A stretch of 64,000 nt of DNA from Myotis daubentonii (GCF_963259705.1 NC_081844.1:44943930-45007929); one strand, 5' to 3'; shown: positions 34,697 through 46,436, numbered from the stretch's first letter. The notes: generated by a model from the sequence alone, not told the origin. Translations and numbers: made by a program.

Positions 34697-35630
34697 TTTA
34701 GTTTGGACCTCTAAATGCCTACTAATTCCAGTAACCCTTAGTTCTAAAGTTTATTATCTACTAAAGTTTATTGTCAAAAATGTTAAGCATCCTCCCAGAA
34801 GAGAATCAAAATTGAATTTTGCAAAACTTACATTCTTATTGCTTCCTCAAACTGATAGTTTCCAAATACCCAGTGACAGCAATAGCCTACGGCAGATGAT
34901 TTTAACTATTAGCTTTATATACTGTCTTCACTATATGTGAACTTGAAAGCAGTTCTATATCAGTGGCATAAATCATAGCCATTTCTCATAAATTAGAAGA
35001 GAAGAAAATATACCACCTGACTGCACGACAAAAGCAATTGTAGATCTTTAGAAATATGATCAAATACTTCACAAATATAACCAACTAAAGCATGCATGTA
35101 AATCTAAGCTGTCTGGGTTTCCTCAGGGTGCATGTAAAAAGATAAGGCTCTGAATTGTGCATAAGCAGCTTTATTTCATTTTAAAGGGTTCTTTCTAAAA
35201 GCAGCTGTTTTATGCATTGTCAGGAAAATAGTTATAATAAATTTGAATAGCAGTTTGAAAGTCTTTAGAAAGAAGTGAAATTCTTACTAGCATGCTTTGG
35301 TGTTTTCTAATAAAATAAATTAAAGCCAAAAATAAATTGACAATCAGAACTTATGTGCATTTTAAAGGAATGTTGTTTAAAAATGGGGGTGGTGGGGGAC
35401 TGCTATGAAAATCATGACTCTCACTGTATTTTAACAGAAGCTAAGGTCAAGGTAGTTTTACTCCAACTAGTAATTTGAAAAAATGTTCATTTTTATGTGT
35501 CAAAATAAATTATACAGTGATTTCCAATCAGGACATCTTATCCATAGTAGGTTTTGTGAAACACATGTACCACAAGATAGTTTGTGAAAAAGGATTTGAA
35601 GTTGTATATGTAGGTAAGTTATATAGCAAT
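34697..35630. other. Unique AT-rich sequence
   Basis: No gene or nameable repeat. Confidence 0.45.
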
Positions 35631-35644
35631 AAGCAAATCAGTGG

Positions 35645-35868
35645 CCCTTGCTGATTTAGCTCAGTGGATGGAGCGATGGCTTGTGGACTGAAGGGTCCCA
35701 GGTTCAATTCCGGTCAAGGGCACATGCCCAGGTTGCAGGCTCAATCCCCAGTAGAGGGCGGGGCATGCAGGAGGCAGCCAATCAATGATTCTCTCTTATC
35801 ATTGATGTTTCTATCTCTTTCTCTCCCTCTTCCTTCTCTGAAATCAATAAAAATGTATTTTTTTAAAA
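35645..35868 (+). mobile_element. Ves-type SINE
   Basis: Clear tRNA-like head 'tgatttagctcagtggatgg', 'ggttcaattccggtcaaggg', 'tgatgtttctatctctttc' and tail. A perfect 14-base duplication, aagcaaatcagtgg, lies at 35631-35644 and 35869-35882. Confidence 0.95.
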
Positions 35869-36013
35869 AAGCAAATCAGTGGTTACAAGGGCAGGTTATG
35901 AACCAAATGTCAAGTTTTGGCACTTCCTAATTCCTGAACTTTATATAAGTTTTTAATTCTATGTACCTCAGCCTCCTTATTTGTAAAATGAAGATACTAA
36001 TAGTATATTCCTG

Positions 36014-36205
36014 CAGTGGTTCTCAACCTTCCTAATGCTGCAACCATTTAATACAGTTCCTCATGTTGTGGTGACCCCCAACCATAAAATTATTTTCGTT
36101 GCTGCTTCATAACTGTAATTTTGCTACTGTTATGAATCGTAATGTAAATATCTAATATGCAGGATGTATTTTCATTGTTCGCGACCCACAGGTTGAGAAC
36201 CACTG
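36014..36205 (+). mobile_element. SPIN-type hAT MITE, copy 3
   Basis: Starts CAGTGGTTCTCAACCTTCC and ends 'ggttgagaaccactg'. The middle matches copy 1 in reverse ('catgttgtggtgacccccaa', 'ctgttatgaatcgtaatg'). After 'tttcattgtt' it jumps straight to 'cgcgacccacagg', a large internal deletion. No duplication is visible beside it (cctg on one side, ctagagga on the other). 192 bases. Confidence 0.9.
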
Positions 36206-37085
36206 CTAGAGGAATGTCTTTAGGATTAAATGAATTACTATGTGGATGACTACAATGGATACCTAGAACAATGCCTAATACATGGTATTGTTGTGTGATG
36301 CTATTATGTAATGCTTGAAACACACTTGAAAAGTTCTCAGAGAAAAGTTTCTTTTGAAGAATATTTGAATGTGCTCAGATGAAAAATATAGATTAGGATT
36401 CTCCCAGGCATATTTCTTCTAGAATAAAATTAAAGATGATGCTTTATTTAACAAACAAATAACCTCCTCCAAACTGATTCTTTCCTGGTTGTTTTAGACT
36501 CCTTTAACTCCAGAATTCATGTTAACACAAATCCTCAGAGGAGGTTTTTATAAAAGTAAAACCTATTATTCATATCTTGACTATTAATTTGAAATGCCTC
36601 TCATATCTTATTTTCTCTCTTGTAACTCCCTCCCTTCATTATGGGAATTGTGATTAATTATCATCAAGTTAATGATAATTTAAATAATATAGCTAAAATA
36701 AAAAGGATTAATATTAATGGATTAATAAAGAATTAATATTTAATTTAATATTTAATTTGTCACTTTGAATTGAAATAATGTAAAATAGGAAAAGGCACCA
36801 ACACTAAAGGCACTACATTAAATGATCTTGTAATAAGTTCTCATATAATAATACTTTTTTCTAATACATTCATTTTTTTGGTTTCAAAACCTAAACATCA
36901 GTCTCAGTGATCACAATTCAGTGTCTTGTTGAAGATTGAAAGGATTGATTTGAAAACTCTGGTAATCAACAATAATAAATAATTGGGGGCAGAAGACAAT
37001 GACCTGTCTTTGAATGAATTTACCCTTCTAATCCATGGCAATCAAAATATAATCTATGTATATTTACCCCTAGTTTACTTTAAAT
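36206..37085. other. Unique AT-rich sequence
   Basis: No gene. Short self-similar (TTAATATTTAAT) stretches at about 36720-36765. Confidence 0.45.
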
Positions 37086-37087
37086 GT

Positions 37088-37275
37088 GGCTCTGGCCAGT
37101 TGGCTCAGTTGGTTGGAGTATCCTCCCATATACCAAAAGGTTGTGTGTTAGATTCTTGATTAGGGCACATACCTAGGCTGTGTGTTTAATCCTGGGACGG
37201 GGCAGGTAGAGGAGGCAACCAATTGATGTTCTTCTTTCACATCAATAAAAACATATCCTCAGGTGAGGATTAAGA
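37088..37275 (+). mobile_element. Older Ves-related SINE
   Basis: Head 'tggctctggccagttggctc', 'ggttgtgtgttagattc', 'gcaaccaattgatgttctt' and the closing motif 'aacatatcctcaggtgagga'. More diverged than other copies. No clear duplication. Confidence 0.75.
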
Positions 37276-37839
37276 TATATATTCAGAGTGTGCAGGCAAG
37301 AGAAGAACTAGAGCAAAGTATACCTGTCACCCCTCTCCACCTCCCTCCCCCAGCACGGGTGTGTTTCTACCCACATACCCCTTGAGGGGAAAAAGTGTGG
37401 ATTTATTCAACAGATGTGTGTCAGTATACTACTGCCAAAAAATATGAAAAGATGATGCTGGAATGGCCTATAAGCATACTTAAATTTATAAAAGCTTATA
37501 TCAAGTAAAATGATAGAAATAATTGTCTTCAATTCATGTAATCATTTTGGGAAACTGAAAAAATAAAATAAAAGTTGTATTCCAAGTAGAAATACAACTT
37601 AGAATAACTCAAACCATTCACATTGTCCTTGTGACAAACATTTTACTTCAATTAGGATTCTTAAGTTACTATCTCCAGTTGTTTCCTGCTCTGTGAAAAT
37701 GAGTAATTTTGTTACCTGCTTTTCTTTTAAAAAGATATAGGGTGTATAGCTGAGTTATTTGATCTTATTTTTTCCCCTTCCATATCTGAGTTCTCATGTG
37801 TGTTTTTTTTCTTTGACATGGAAAAATCCTATTATTTTC

Positions 37840-39608
37840 TCTTTTTTTAATTCTTTATCAGTTAAGGTATTACAAATGTGTCCTCATCCCCCCATTAAAC
37901 CCCCATCCTACCCACCCCCCCGTCCCCCGCCACTCATGCGTTCATCCCCCTGTTGTCCATGTCCATTGGTTTGGCTTATATGCATGCATACAAGTCCTTT
38001 GGTTGATCTCTTCCCCTTGCCCCCTCCCTCCCCTACTTTCCCTCTGGGGATTAATAGTCTGATCCCTGTTTCTCTGTCTTTGGATCTGTCCCTGTTCATC
38101 AGTCTGTGTTGTTCTCTATATTCCACAAATGAGTGAAATCATGAGGTATTTATCTTTCTCTGACTGGCTTATTTCACTTAGCATAATGCTCTCCAGTTCC
38201 ATCCATGCTGTTGCAAAAAGCAAGAGTTCCTTCTTTTTTATCGCAGCATAATATCCCATTGTGTAAATGTACCACCATTTTCTAATCCACTCATCTGCTC
38301 ATAGGCACTTAGGCTGTTTCCAGATCTTAGCTATGGTGAATTGAGCTGCTATGAACATAGGGGTGCATATATCCTTTCTAATTGGTGTTTCTAGTTTCTT
38401 GGGATATATTCCTAGAAGTGGGATCACTGGGTCAAATGGGAGTTCCATTTTCAGTTTTTTGAGGAAGTTCCATACTGTTCTCCACAGTTGCTGCACCAGT
38501 CTGCATTCCCACCAATAGTGCAAAAGGGTTTCTTTTTCTCCACATCCTTTCCAGCACTTGTTTGTTGATTTGTTGATGATAGCCATTCTGACAGGTGTGA
38601 GATGATACCGCATTGTCATTTTGATTTGAATCTCTCGTATAATTAGTGACTTTGAGCATGTTTTCATATGTCTTTCGGCCTTCTGTATGTCCTCTTTCAA
38701 AAAGTGTCTATCTAGGTCCAATGCCAATTTTTTTATTGGATTGTTTATCTTTCTATTGTTAAGTTTCATGAGTTCCCTGTAAATGTTGGAGATTAAACCC
38801 TTATCGGTGATATTATTGGCAAATACGTTCTCCCATGCAGTGGGTCTTCTTGTTGTTTTGTTGATGGTTTCCTTTGCTGTGCAAAAGCTTTTTATTTTGA
38901 TGTTGTCCCATCTGTTTATTTTCTCTTTAGTTTCCATTGCCCTAGGAGCATTATCAGAGAAGAAATTCCTTCAGCATATGTTTTCAATTTCGCTGCCTGT
39001 GGCTTCCTCTAGTATTTTTATGGTTTCCCGTCTTACGTTTAAGTCTTTTATCCATTTTGAGTTTATTTTTGTGTATGGTGTGAGTTGGTGGTCTAGTTTC
39101 ATCCTAGACCACCATACAGGACACTGAAAAAAGAGATAGAGGAAGACATAAACAGATGGAAGAATACACTGTGTTCATGGATTGGTAGAATCAACATCAT
39201 CAAGATGTCCATACTACCCAAAGCAATCTATAGATTCAATGCAATCCCCATTAAACTACCAACGGCATATTTCACAGATCTAGAACGAACGTTCCAAAAA
39301 TCCATCTGGAATAAAAAAGATCTCGAATAGCTGCAGCAATCCTGAGAAAGAAAAACAAAGTAGGTGGGATCTCAATACCAGATATCAAACTGTATTACAA
39401 AGCCACTGTACTTGAAACAGCTTCGTACTGGCACAAGAACAGACATATAGTAGATCAATGGAATAGAATAGAGAACCCAGAAATCGACCCAAACCACTAT
39501 GCCCAATTAATATTCGACAAAGGGGGCAAGAGCATACAATGGAGTCAAGACAGTCTCTTCAATAAATGGTGTTGGGAAAATTGGACAGATACATGCAAAA
39601 GGATGAAA
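37840..39608 (-). mobile_element. L1 with 5' inversion (twin priming)
   Basis: A perfect 11-base duplication, ctattattttc, flanks the unit (37829-37839 and 39609-39619). The 37840-39105 part is L1 in minus orientation: poly(A) side, 3'UTR, then the end of ORF2. The 39106-39608 part is the next upstream ORF2 segment in plus orientation ('caagatgtccatactaccca'). The inverted and non-inverted parts overlap on the element by about ten bases (ggatgaaact), as expected for twin priming. Confidence 0.95.
38170..39105 (-). pseudogene. L1 ORF2 C-terminal remnant
   Basis: An open minus-strand frame over 38299-38937 gives 212 residues with the L1 ORF2p C-terminal landmarks [48 protein letters not shown] and [13 protein letters not shown]. 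The cysteine-rich motif is recognisable. A TGA near 38299 then cuts the frame where family members continue with 'DEW' and 'YYAAIKK' type sequence, still readable beyond it. The endonuclease and reverse transcriptase are missing, so it is dead. Confidence 0.93.
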
Positions 39609-39619
39609 CTATTATTTTC

Positions 39620-42231
39620 AATATGAAAAAAGTAAAGAAGTAAATTCAATACAATAGGTTGTAACTATTGACACAATTTTGAGTTAATATGTGCTATGTA
39701 TTCTTAAATTTTAAATGTTTTAGATTTGCATGGAGTCTGCATAACTGGTTGTACTTTTTAAAAAAATATATTTCAAAAGTTAGATGTTTATAGTCCACAC
39801 AGTTTGAAATGTTTTAGTGCTAAACATGACTTGTGAAAATTAGGAAGTGTTCTTATTGCTTAATTATTGTTCTAGACATAGATTTGAGTTTATTTTTCAT
39901 TTGCAAAAACAATATCTACATAACCAAATGGAGACTGTTTGGCATCACTTTCAATTAAAAAAAAAAAAAGCAACCAACTAAGTAGTTTTATTTTACTCTA
40001 AGCACACATCAGTCATTTATTTCAAATAATATACCTAAACTTTACAAAAGAATTTCATCATCTTTGTATTTATTCAGTAGTTAATCCCCTTAAGCAGATT
40101 ATAATCTGATCAGATATATTGAAAAATTATGTACATTTCACAGAGGGGTACAATCTATAGGCTCAGAATTTTACAGCAGAAAAGGGTCTAACCAGTAAGT
40201 AGGACAACTTTTTCAAGTGACTTATCCATGGTCATATGGCATGTTAATATCAAAACAGGTCTGAATCCCTAACGTGGATTTTTCATCTAGACCAAATAAC
40301 ACTTCTGCTGGATGATTCACTGGATTAAACAGCTTGCACACAGAAAAATTTACATAAAATTTTTCTAGAAAAATTCCAAGAAAAATTTATTTGGGCGCAA
40401 CAAATGTCTTGAGATAGTAGTTTGTACTTTGTCATGTTATACTTTGAAAAGTTATTCTTTTACAGTGCCTAATATAAAGCAATTACTTCTGGAAAGGACC
40501 TTACAGTTTCCAAACCTCCTAACTTAAAAAATAAGTATGCAGTTTAGGTAACCAAGAAATATGCATAGAATAAAGAATATTTGTACTTGAGATATAATCA
40601 AATGTATTTCCTTTAAATTGTTCTTAAGATTTTAAAACTATTATCATTTGGAAGTACAGAATTTGTTCTCACATCTTGCATATTTAAATATATTCTTTTT
40701 ACTAAGACTAAATTTAAAATCCATTGCATTCAGTGCAATTACTACCTACATCTTCCACAATACTGAACTATTTATTTGAACAAGAGCATTTTAAGATGTT
40801 CAATTTTGTTCATTGTATCTTGAGGTATAATTATGTGAGTCACTGAATTTTATAGTTTGTGTGTTTTACAATAAGGCTCAGTGGTCTGGCAAAAACACTG
40901 ATATAAGGCCCATCATTTATTTCCTATGTTAGGAACTGCATTTTTAGCATTCAGATAATTTAACTACAAAGTGTCAGAATTCATTGGGTTTGATATTTTT
41001 TTGGCTTAATAATAATGTTCATTAAATAATCTGATCTTTTTTAAGAATTAAATTAGATTTTCAAAAAGGTAAGAGAGAAAAGATGTTGTTTGAAGAGATC
41101 ACTCATAGATGGAAGAATTAAATAATACTGAATGTGACATTTCTGGTTTCTGTTAAAATTAAGTGTTTTGAATAGAGTCAGAATTGATCTCATTCTGTTT
41201 GATGGCCACTTTCCCAAATAATATTCTTTTTCATATTTACAAATCAAAGAGAGACTATATCTGCCTTGGATCTGAAAGAGAATAAATTACTAAACTGGTG
41301 TAAACATTGTTAAGGAAATAGTGTAGATATCAATTTCAATTTAGGTCAGATTTATCATCAAAATAACCATTGATCTATGAAATAAGCAAAATATACTTCA
41401 GAGTCAGCAAATATTCTAAACATCTTAATTTCAATAATTGTAATAACTTCACAATAAAATGACCTATTTAATGTTTAAATCATGTTCAGTTCTATATTAA
41501 AGACAATTTTTGAAGATCATATTTTAAGAATAAAAAATAAGTATAACAGAGAGGTTTAAAATGCTCTATAAAAACAGTTGTGATTATAATCATAAGTATA
41601 TATCTTTTATTAAAATAACTAATATTGAATCCCTACTCCCATTATGTAGCATTACAATGGAATAATCTCCACTCAACTGATGACATAATGACCTGAGAAT
41701 GTAACTACCATTGCTCCTCCTCAGCATTTTAGCTATTTCAATAGATTAACATATTCTAATGGTCTTTATTCTCTCAGGTGTGTATAAAGAATCTACAGAA
41801 CAGGTTTAGTTTTCTCCTGACCCCAACTGGCATTCTCTAATGCAATAACATGTCTTATTTTAACTCACAATCTCTATATAACTTATTCTTCTGTTCTCCT
41901 CTCTCTCCTTTCTTCTCACTATTTTTCTTTTATATATGCTTTTCTTTCCAGCCTCTCTGCCTATTAACACCTGCATTTCCCATTTACCTGGAGTTGCCCT
42001 TCAAAGGCAAGGCACTAACCTAGAGTATAGATAGTGGTAAAGAGGAGAAAACTCTTTGGTGCTAGATATGTATTTTATTAATTTGGAACCTGAGTTTTTT
42101 TATTCCTAAACTGGGGGTCCCACTTTAAAAGTTTTTGTGAGTATCAGATGGGATGTATACGTAGTCTGTACGTAGTAAACAGAGGATTGCAAACACTACA
42201 AAAAAATGATAATATTATCAGCTGTGACATC
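39620..42231. other. Unique AT-rich sequence, no gene seen
   Basis: 2.6 kb with no supported gene or repeat; an A-run at 39958-39969. Confidence 0.45.
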
Positions 42232-42436
42232 CAGAATAGCCAAAACTATCCAGGAAAGACTAAAAAGAGGATTCACAAGTCCCTGTTGAAACATACTAGA
42301 GTAATCAAGCCAGTGTGATCCTGGCATAAAGACAGACATATGGATACATGGAAGTGAATTCAAAGTCCAGAAATATGCCCTTACAATAAATTGACAAAAG
42401 ATTTGAGTAGACATTTCTTTAAAGAAGATATACAAA

Positions 42437-42931
42437 TCCTATATAATAAAGAGGTAATATGAAAATTAACTCTTACACCCTCACAAAATGGCTGCCTACA
42501 ACCAGGCCGGCAGGGGATTAGTGAGGGATGACCAAACAACTGAACAACAGGCTACGTGGGGCAACCAGGCTGGGAGAGGGGGGCCATGAGGGGGTGACCA
42601 GACCGGCAGGGGGGGCTGTTGGGGGCGACTAGGCCAGCAGGTGGGGCAGCTGGGGGCAACTAGGCCGGCAGCGGGGGAGGGCGGGAAGTTAGGGGCAATG
42701 AGGCTGGCAGAGAGGGGCAGTTGGGGGCAACCAGGCTGTCAGGGGTGGCAGTTAGGGGTGACCAGGCCGGCGGAGGGGCAGTTAGAGGTGATCAGGCAGG
42801 CAGGCAGGTGAGCAATTAGGAGCCAGTGGTCCAGGATTATGAGAGAGGGATGTCCCAGATTGGAGCAGGTGCAGGCTGGGCTGAGGTGACCCCCTACCCC
42901 CATGCACAAATTTCATGCACCGGGCCTCTAG
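42437..42931 (+). mobile_element. HeliBat-type Helitron with 31-base minisatellite
   Basis: Starts TCCTATATAATAAAGAGG after an A. Ends with the stem 'gcacaaatttcatgc' and CTAG at 42928-42931, followed by T. Removing it rejoins the L1 as 'gaagatatacaaa/tatccaat', the A/T empty site. The interior holds about eight units of a roughly 31-base repeat with the core aggccggcagg (42565-42800). 495 bases, non-autonomous. Confidence 0.95.
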
Positions 42932-43256
42932 TATCCAATAAATACACATGAATATGTTTAGCATCACTAGTCACTAAAATGCAAATCAAAATCACAATGA
43001 AATACCTATTCACATTTACTAGGGCCACTACAATAAAAAAGTCAGACAATGACAATAGTTGAAAAGGATATGGAGACATTGAAGCCCTCCTACATTGCTG
43101 GTGACCCTGCAATTTGGAGCCACCACATTGGGAAATAGTTTGTTAAGTTTTCAAAATGTTGAGCATGACATTAGTATATGACCCTGAAAGTCCACTCTTA
43201 GGTCCACCCAAGGTATGGAAACATATGCCCCCCACAACAGAACAGGAACATTATCA

Positions 43257-43900
43257 TCCTATCTAATAAAAGACAAACATGCTAATTAGCTGTACCTCCG
43301 CTACCCTTCCCATTGGCTAATCAGGGCGATATGCAAATTAACTGCCAGCCAAGATGGTGGCCGGCAGCCAGGCACCTTGAAGCGAACATGAGGCTTGCTT
43401 GCTTCAGTGATGGAGGCCTCCAATGTTCCCCGCCTGCTGCTACCAGCCTCTGAGCTTGCAGTTAGAAACATTGTTACAAATATAGAAGCTAAACAAAACC
43501 CCAGAAACCTGCTTTCAGCCAGCTGGGATCTCAGAGCTGGAGTTGAAACAGTGTTTAAATTATAGAACCCAAACAAACCAGATACTTGCTTTTAGCAGCC
43601 GAGGCCTAAGAGCTGGAGCCAAGCCTCAGAGCTAAAGCTGGCCCAGAATAAATAAAAAAAGAAAAAAAGGAGAGGTTGGGAGCTTCAGTCACCCACCAGC
43701 CTGTAAACAGCCCTCAGCCCCTCACCCAGACTGGCCAGGCACCCCAGTAGGGACCCCCACCTTGAAGGGGGTGTGACCAGCTGCAAACAGCCATCATCCC
43801 CTCACCCAGCTGGCCAGGCACCCCAGTGGGGACCCCGACCCTGATCCAGGACACCCTTCAGGGCAAACCAGCTGGTCCCTACCTGTGCACCAGGCCTCTG
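43257..43900 (+). mobile_element. Composite Helitron, 5' module
   Basis: Starts TCCTATCTAATAAAAGAC. Inverted CCAAT (43312), an intact octamer ATGCAAAT (43331) and YY1-like 'aagatggtgg' (43351) sit close together near its start. Two 80-base units begin at 43700 and 43780. It ends 'gtgcaccaggcctctg' abutting the next Helitron start. Same design and junction as 29095-29672. Confidence 0.88.
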
Positions 43901-44775
43901 TCCTATATAGTAAAAGGGTAATATGCCTCCCAGCACCAGGATCAGCGGAGCTGCGAGGCCTCCCAGCACCGGGATCAGCGTGACAGGGGGCAGCGCCCAA
44001 ATCCCCTGATCGCCCTGCGGCTCTGTGTGTGACAGGGTGCGGCGCCCCAACCCCCTGATCAGCCCTGCTCTGTGCCTGATAGGGGGCAGCTCCCCAACCC
44101 CTTGATCGGCCCTGCTCTGGGTGTGACAAGGTGCGGTGCCCAAACCGCCCCCCCCCCCCAACACAGGCCCTGCTCTGTGTATGACGGGGTAGAGCCATAA
44201 CCTCCCGATCGGCCCTGCCCTGAGTGTGACAGGGTGCAGCGCCCCAACCCCCTGATCCGCCCTGCTCTGTGTGTGACAGGGGGCAGTGCCCCAACTCCCC
44301 TATCGGCCCTACTCTGTGTGTGACGGGGGGGAGCTCCTCAACCCCCTGATCGACCCTGCTTTGTGCATGACAGGGTACAGAGCCCCAACCCCCCTGATTG
44401 GCCCTGCTCTGTGAGTGTCAGGGGGTGGCGCCCCAACCTCCCCATGGACCCTGCCTTGAGTGTGACAGGGGGCGGTGCCCCAACCCCCCAATCGGCCCTA
44501 CCCTGAGCGTGACTGAGGGTGGCATCGCAACCTCCCAATCCACCCTGCTCTGTGCATGACAGGGGGCAGCGCCCCAACTCCCCAATCAGCCCTGCTCTGA
44601 GCCCGACCAGGGGATGCACCTAGGGATTGGGCCTGCCCTCTGCCACCCAGGAACAGGCCTAAGCCAGCAGGGCGTTATCTCCCAAGGGGTCCCAGACTGC
44701 GAGAGGGCACAGGCCGGGCTGAGGGACTCCCCCTCCCTCCGCGAGTGCACAAATTTTTGTGCACCGGGCCTCTAG
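43901..44775 (+). mobile_element. Composite Helitron, 3' module with 47-base minisatellite
   Basis: Starts TCCTATATAGTAAAAGGG, as at 29673. The interior is replaced by a 47-base tandem array (43982-44615), then HeliBat 3' sequence 'ccaaggggtcccagactg', the stem 'gcacaaatttttgtgc' and CTAG at 44772-44775 before T. With the preceding module removed, the old L1 rejoins as 'acattatca/ttattcataatag'. Frames up to 166 codons inside are minisatellite artefacts. Confidence 0.92.
43982..44615 (+). repeat. 47-base minisatellite, about 13 units
   Basis: Units begin with gacagggg-type sequence at 43982, 44031, 44078, 44125, 44183, 44228, 44275, 44322, 44369, 44417, 44464, 44511, 44558 and 44605. The spacing is almost always 47; one unit has a C-run insertion (44148-44158). 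The unit core is 'cagcgccccaacccc' and 'atcggccctgctctg'. Confidence 0.95.
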
Positions 44776-45239
44776 TTATTCATAATAGCCAAAAGTATGA
44801 GTAATCGAAATGTTGATTCATGAATCATAAATTAAATGTGGTATATCCCTACAAAAAATACTTTTTGTCAATAAGAAGTAAAGTAGACGGACTTCTGCTT
44901 CAGTATAAATGAACCTGAAAAACAGTGTGTGAAGTAAATGATGCCAGTCCCCCCCAAATGGCATGATGTATTATTCTATTTATGTTAATTATCCAGAACA
45001 GACAAATACATAAATTCAAAAAGTATATACATGGTTGTCAGGAATTGTGGGTGGGGGTGGCAAGAAATATTGGAAGTGACTAAAATAGCATGTAGTTTCT
45101 ACATTGAGGAATGAGAATTTTTTAAAATTAGTTAGTGGTGATGTTTGCACAACTCCAGGAATTTACTAAAAGCCACTAAATTCTACATTTAAAAAAGTAA
45201 GTGTTATATGAATTATATGTCAACAAAGTTGTTATAATT

Positions 45240-46140
45240 TTTTATCCCATTTACTGCAGCCCAAAGGTGAATGAATTCCAGGGCAGTAAGTAAGAGAAAA
45301 CTTGACCAATATTTATCCTTCTGGCTATGGAGTATGTAAGAAAAAAAGTATAATTTCCTTCGATTCTGCTCAGGAATAAGGCATTGGGCTTATATTACAT
45401 AAAATGAAAGAGAATGAGCTTTGAGTCTATGTTTTAAATCATGTGCTTTTTAAAATATTTATCCAATTGGTTAGATGTTTAATTTCTATCTACCTTGTCT
45501 GGTAGCAAAACCAAACCATATTTCTCCCACTAACCGGTTTCTCCCACTAAACCAGTGTGAATGGCAGCAGGCAATGCATTTCATTATCTGTGCCACTTTA
45601 TTGATGCGTAAAACAGACTTAATGGTGGTTTTAAATGTGCCATTTTTAATGGCTTTGGGGAATGAAGACAGTTTGCAACATTAAGTTTTTACATTAAGGT
45701 TTGCTATATGATTTCATTATGATTAGATTCAATGCATTCTAAGGAAGCATTTGCATCTATAACACCCTTAAAGATAAAAATTGAAATATGAAGAACTAGC
45801 TCTGTTTAAATGAGAAAAAAAAAGCGAATATAAAGTTTTACAGATTTCCAATGAATTAATATAAATTGCACAATCCCATTCACAGCTTGTGTATTTAGTT
45901 TTTGGTTGGTCTGTTGTTACTAAATTATCTGAATAGTGAGCCATTTTCTCCACTTTGTTTATGGGGGAAAAACACAGTAAGCATAATAGTAACCAAATTC
46001 AATGGTGGGAAAATCATCCAAGTTTATTATTTAAGGTAATATAAATATTCTAGTAAATATCAGTTATTTTATAGAAAATCTTAAATGTGTGTTCAATGTT
46101 GAATACATTATTTCAAGCCAAAGTGGTTCAATGCATCCCT
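45240..46140. other. Unique sequence
   Basis: No gene. A 17-base tandem, tttctcccactaa, appears twice near 45520-45552. Confidence 0.5.
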
Positions 46141-46144
46141 TTAA

Positions 46145-46389
46145 TCCTACCAGACCTGAGGCCCTGAACCTAACTGTCCCCTATACCTGGGCTCCTGAGC
46201 ATTAAAGAGAAAAAACCAACATGATATAGAAAAATGTTAGTTACATGCAAACAAGTGGTTAGAATAAGATGGAACTTGGAGACATTGTAGAAAATAGGTC
46301 TACCTTTCATCTATCTACCTTTCATCTAGCACCAATATTCCACCCTTGTGTGGAAATTACCGAAAAATCGGTACAGCGGTCTGGTAGGG
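46145..46389. mobile_element. piggyBac-type MITE
   Basis: Flanked on both sides by TTAA (46141-46144 and 46390-46393), the piggyBac target. Terminal inverted repeats 'tcctaccagacc' and 'ggtctggtaggg' match at 11 of 12 positions. A 'ctacctttcatcta' tandem and the palindrome 'accgaaaaatcggt' lie inside the right end. 245 bases with no transposase frame. Confidence 0.9.
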
Positions 46390-46436
46390 TTAAATTTGAG
46401 CATTCCTAAAAGCTTTAATAGACTGTATATATTTCT

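Larger units (their letters stand above)
42232..45235 (+). mobile_element. Old L1, split by two Helitron insertions
   Basis: Three collinear L1 pieces. 42232-42436 is ORF2 ('agtgtgatcctggcataaag', 'agtagacatttctttaaag'). 42932-43256 is ORF2 ('tgcaaatcaaaatcacaatg', 'acattgctggtgaccctg'). 44776-45235 is the ORF2 end and 3'UTR ('ttcataatagccaaaagtat', 'gtggtgatgtttgcacaact', 'gaattatatgtcaaca'). Frames are destroyed. Helitrons occupy the gaps. Confidence 0.85.

Noticed and set aside
43982..44615. CRISPR array
   Set aside because: Units are adjacent and similar throughout, with no unique spacers; the context is a mammalian Helitron.
43794..44619. Long frames (up to 166 codons) as a repeat protein
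   Set aside because: They exist in several frames at once because the DNA is a 47-base minisatellite inside a Helitron.
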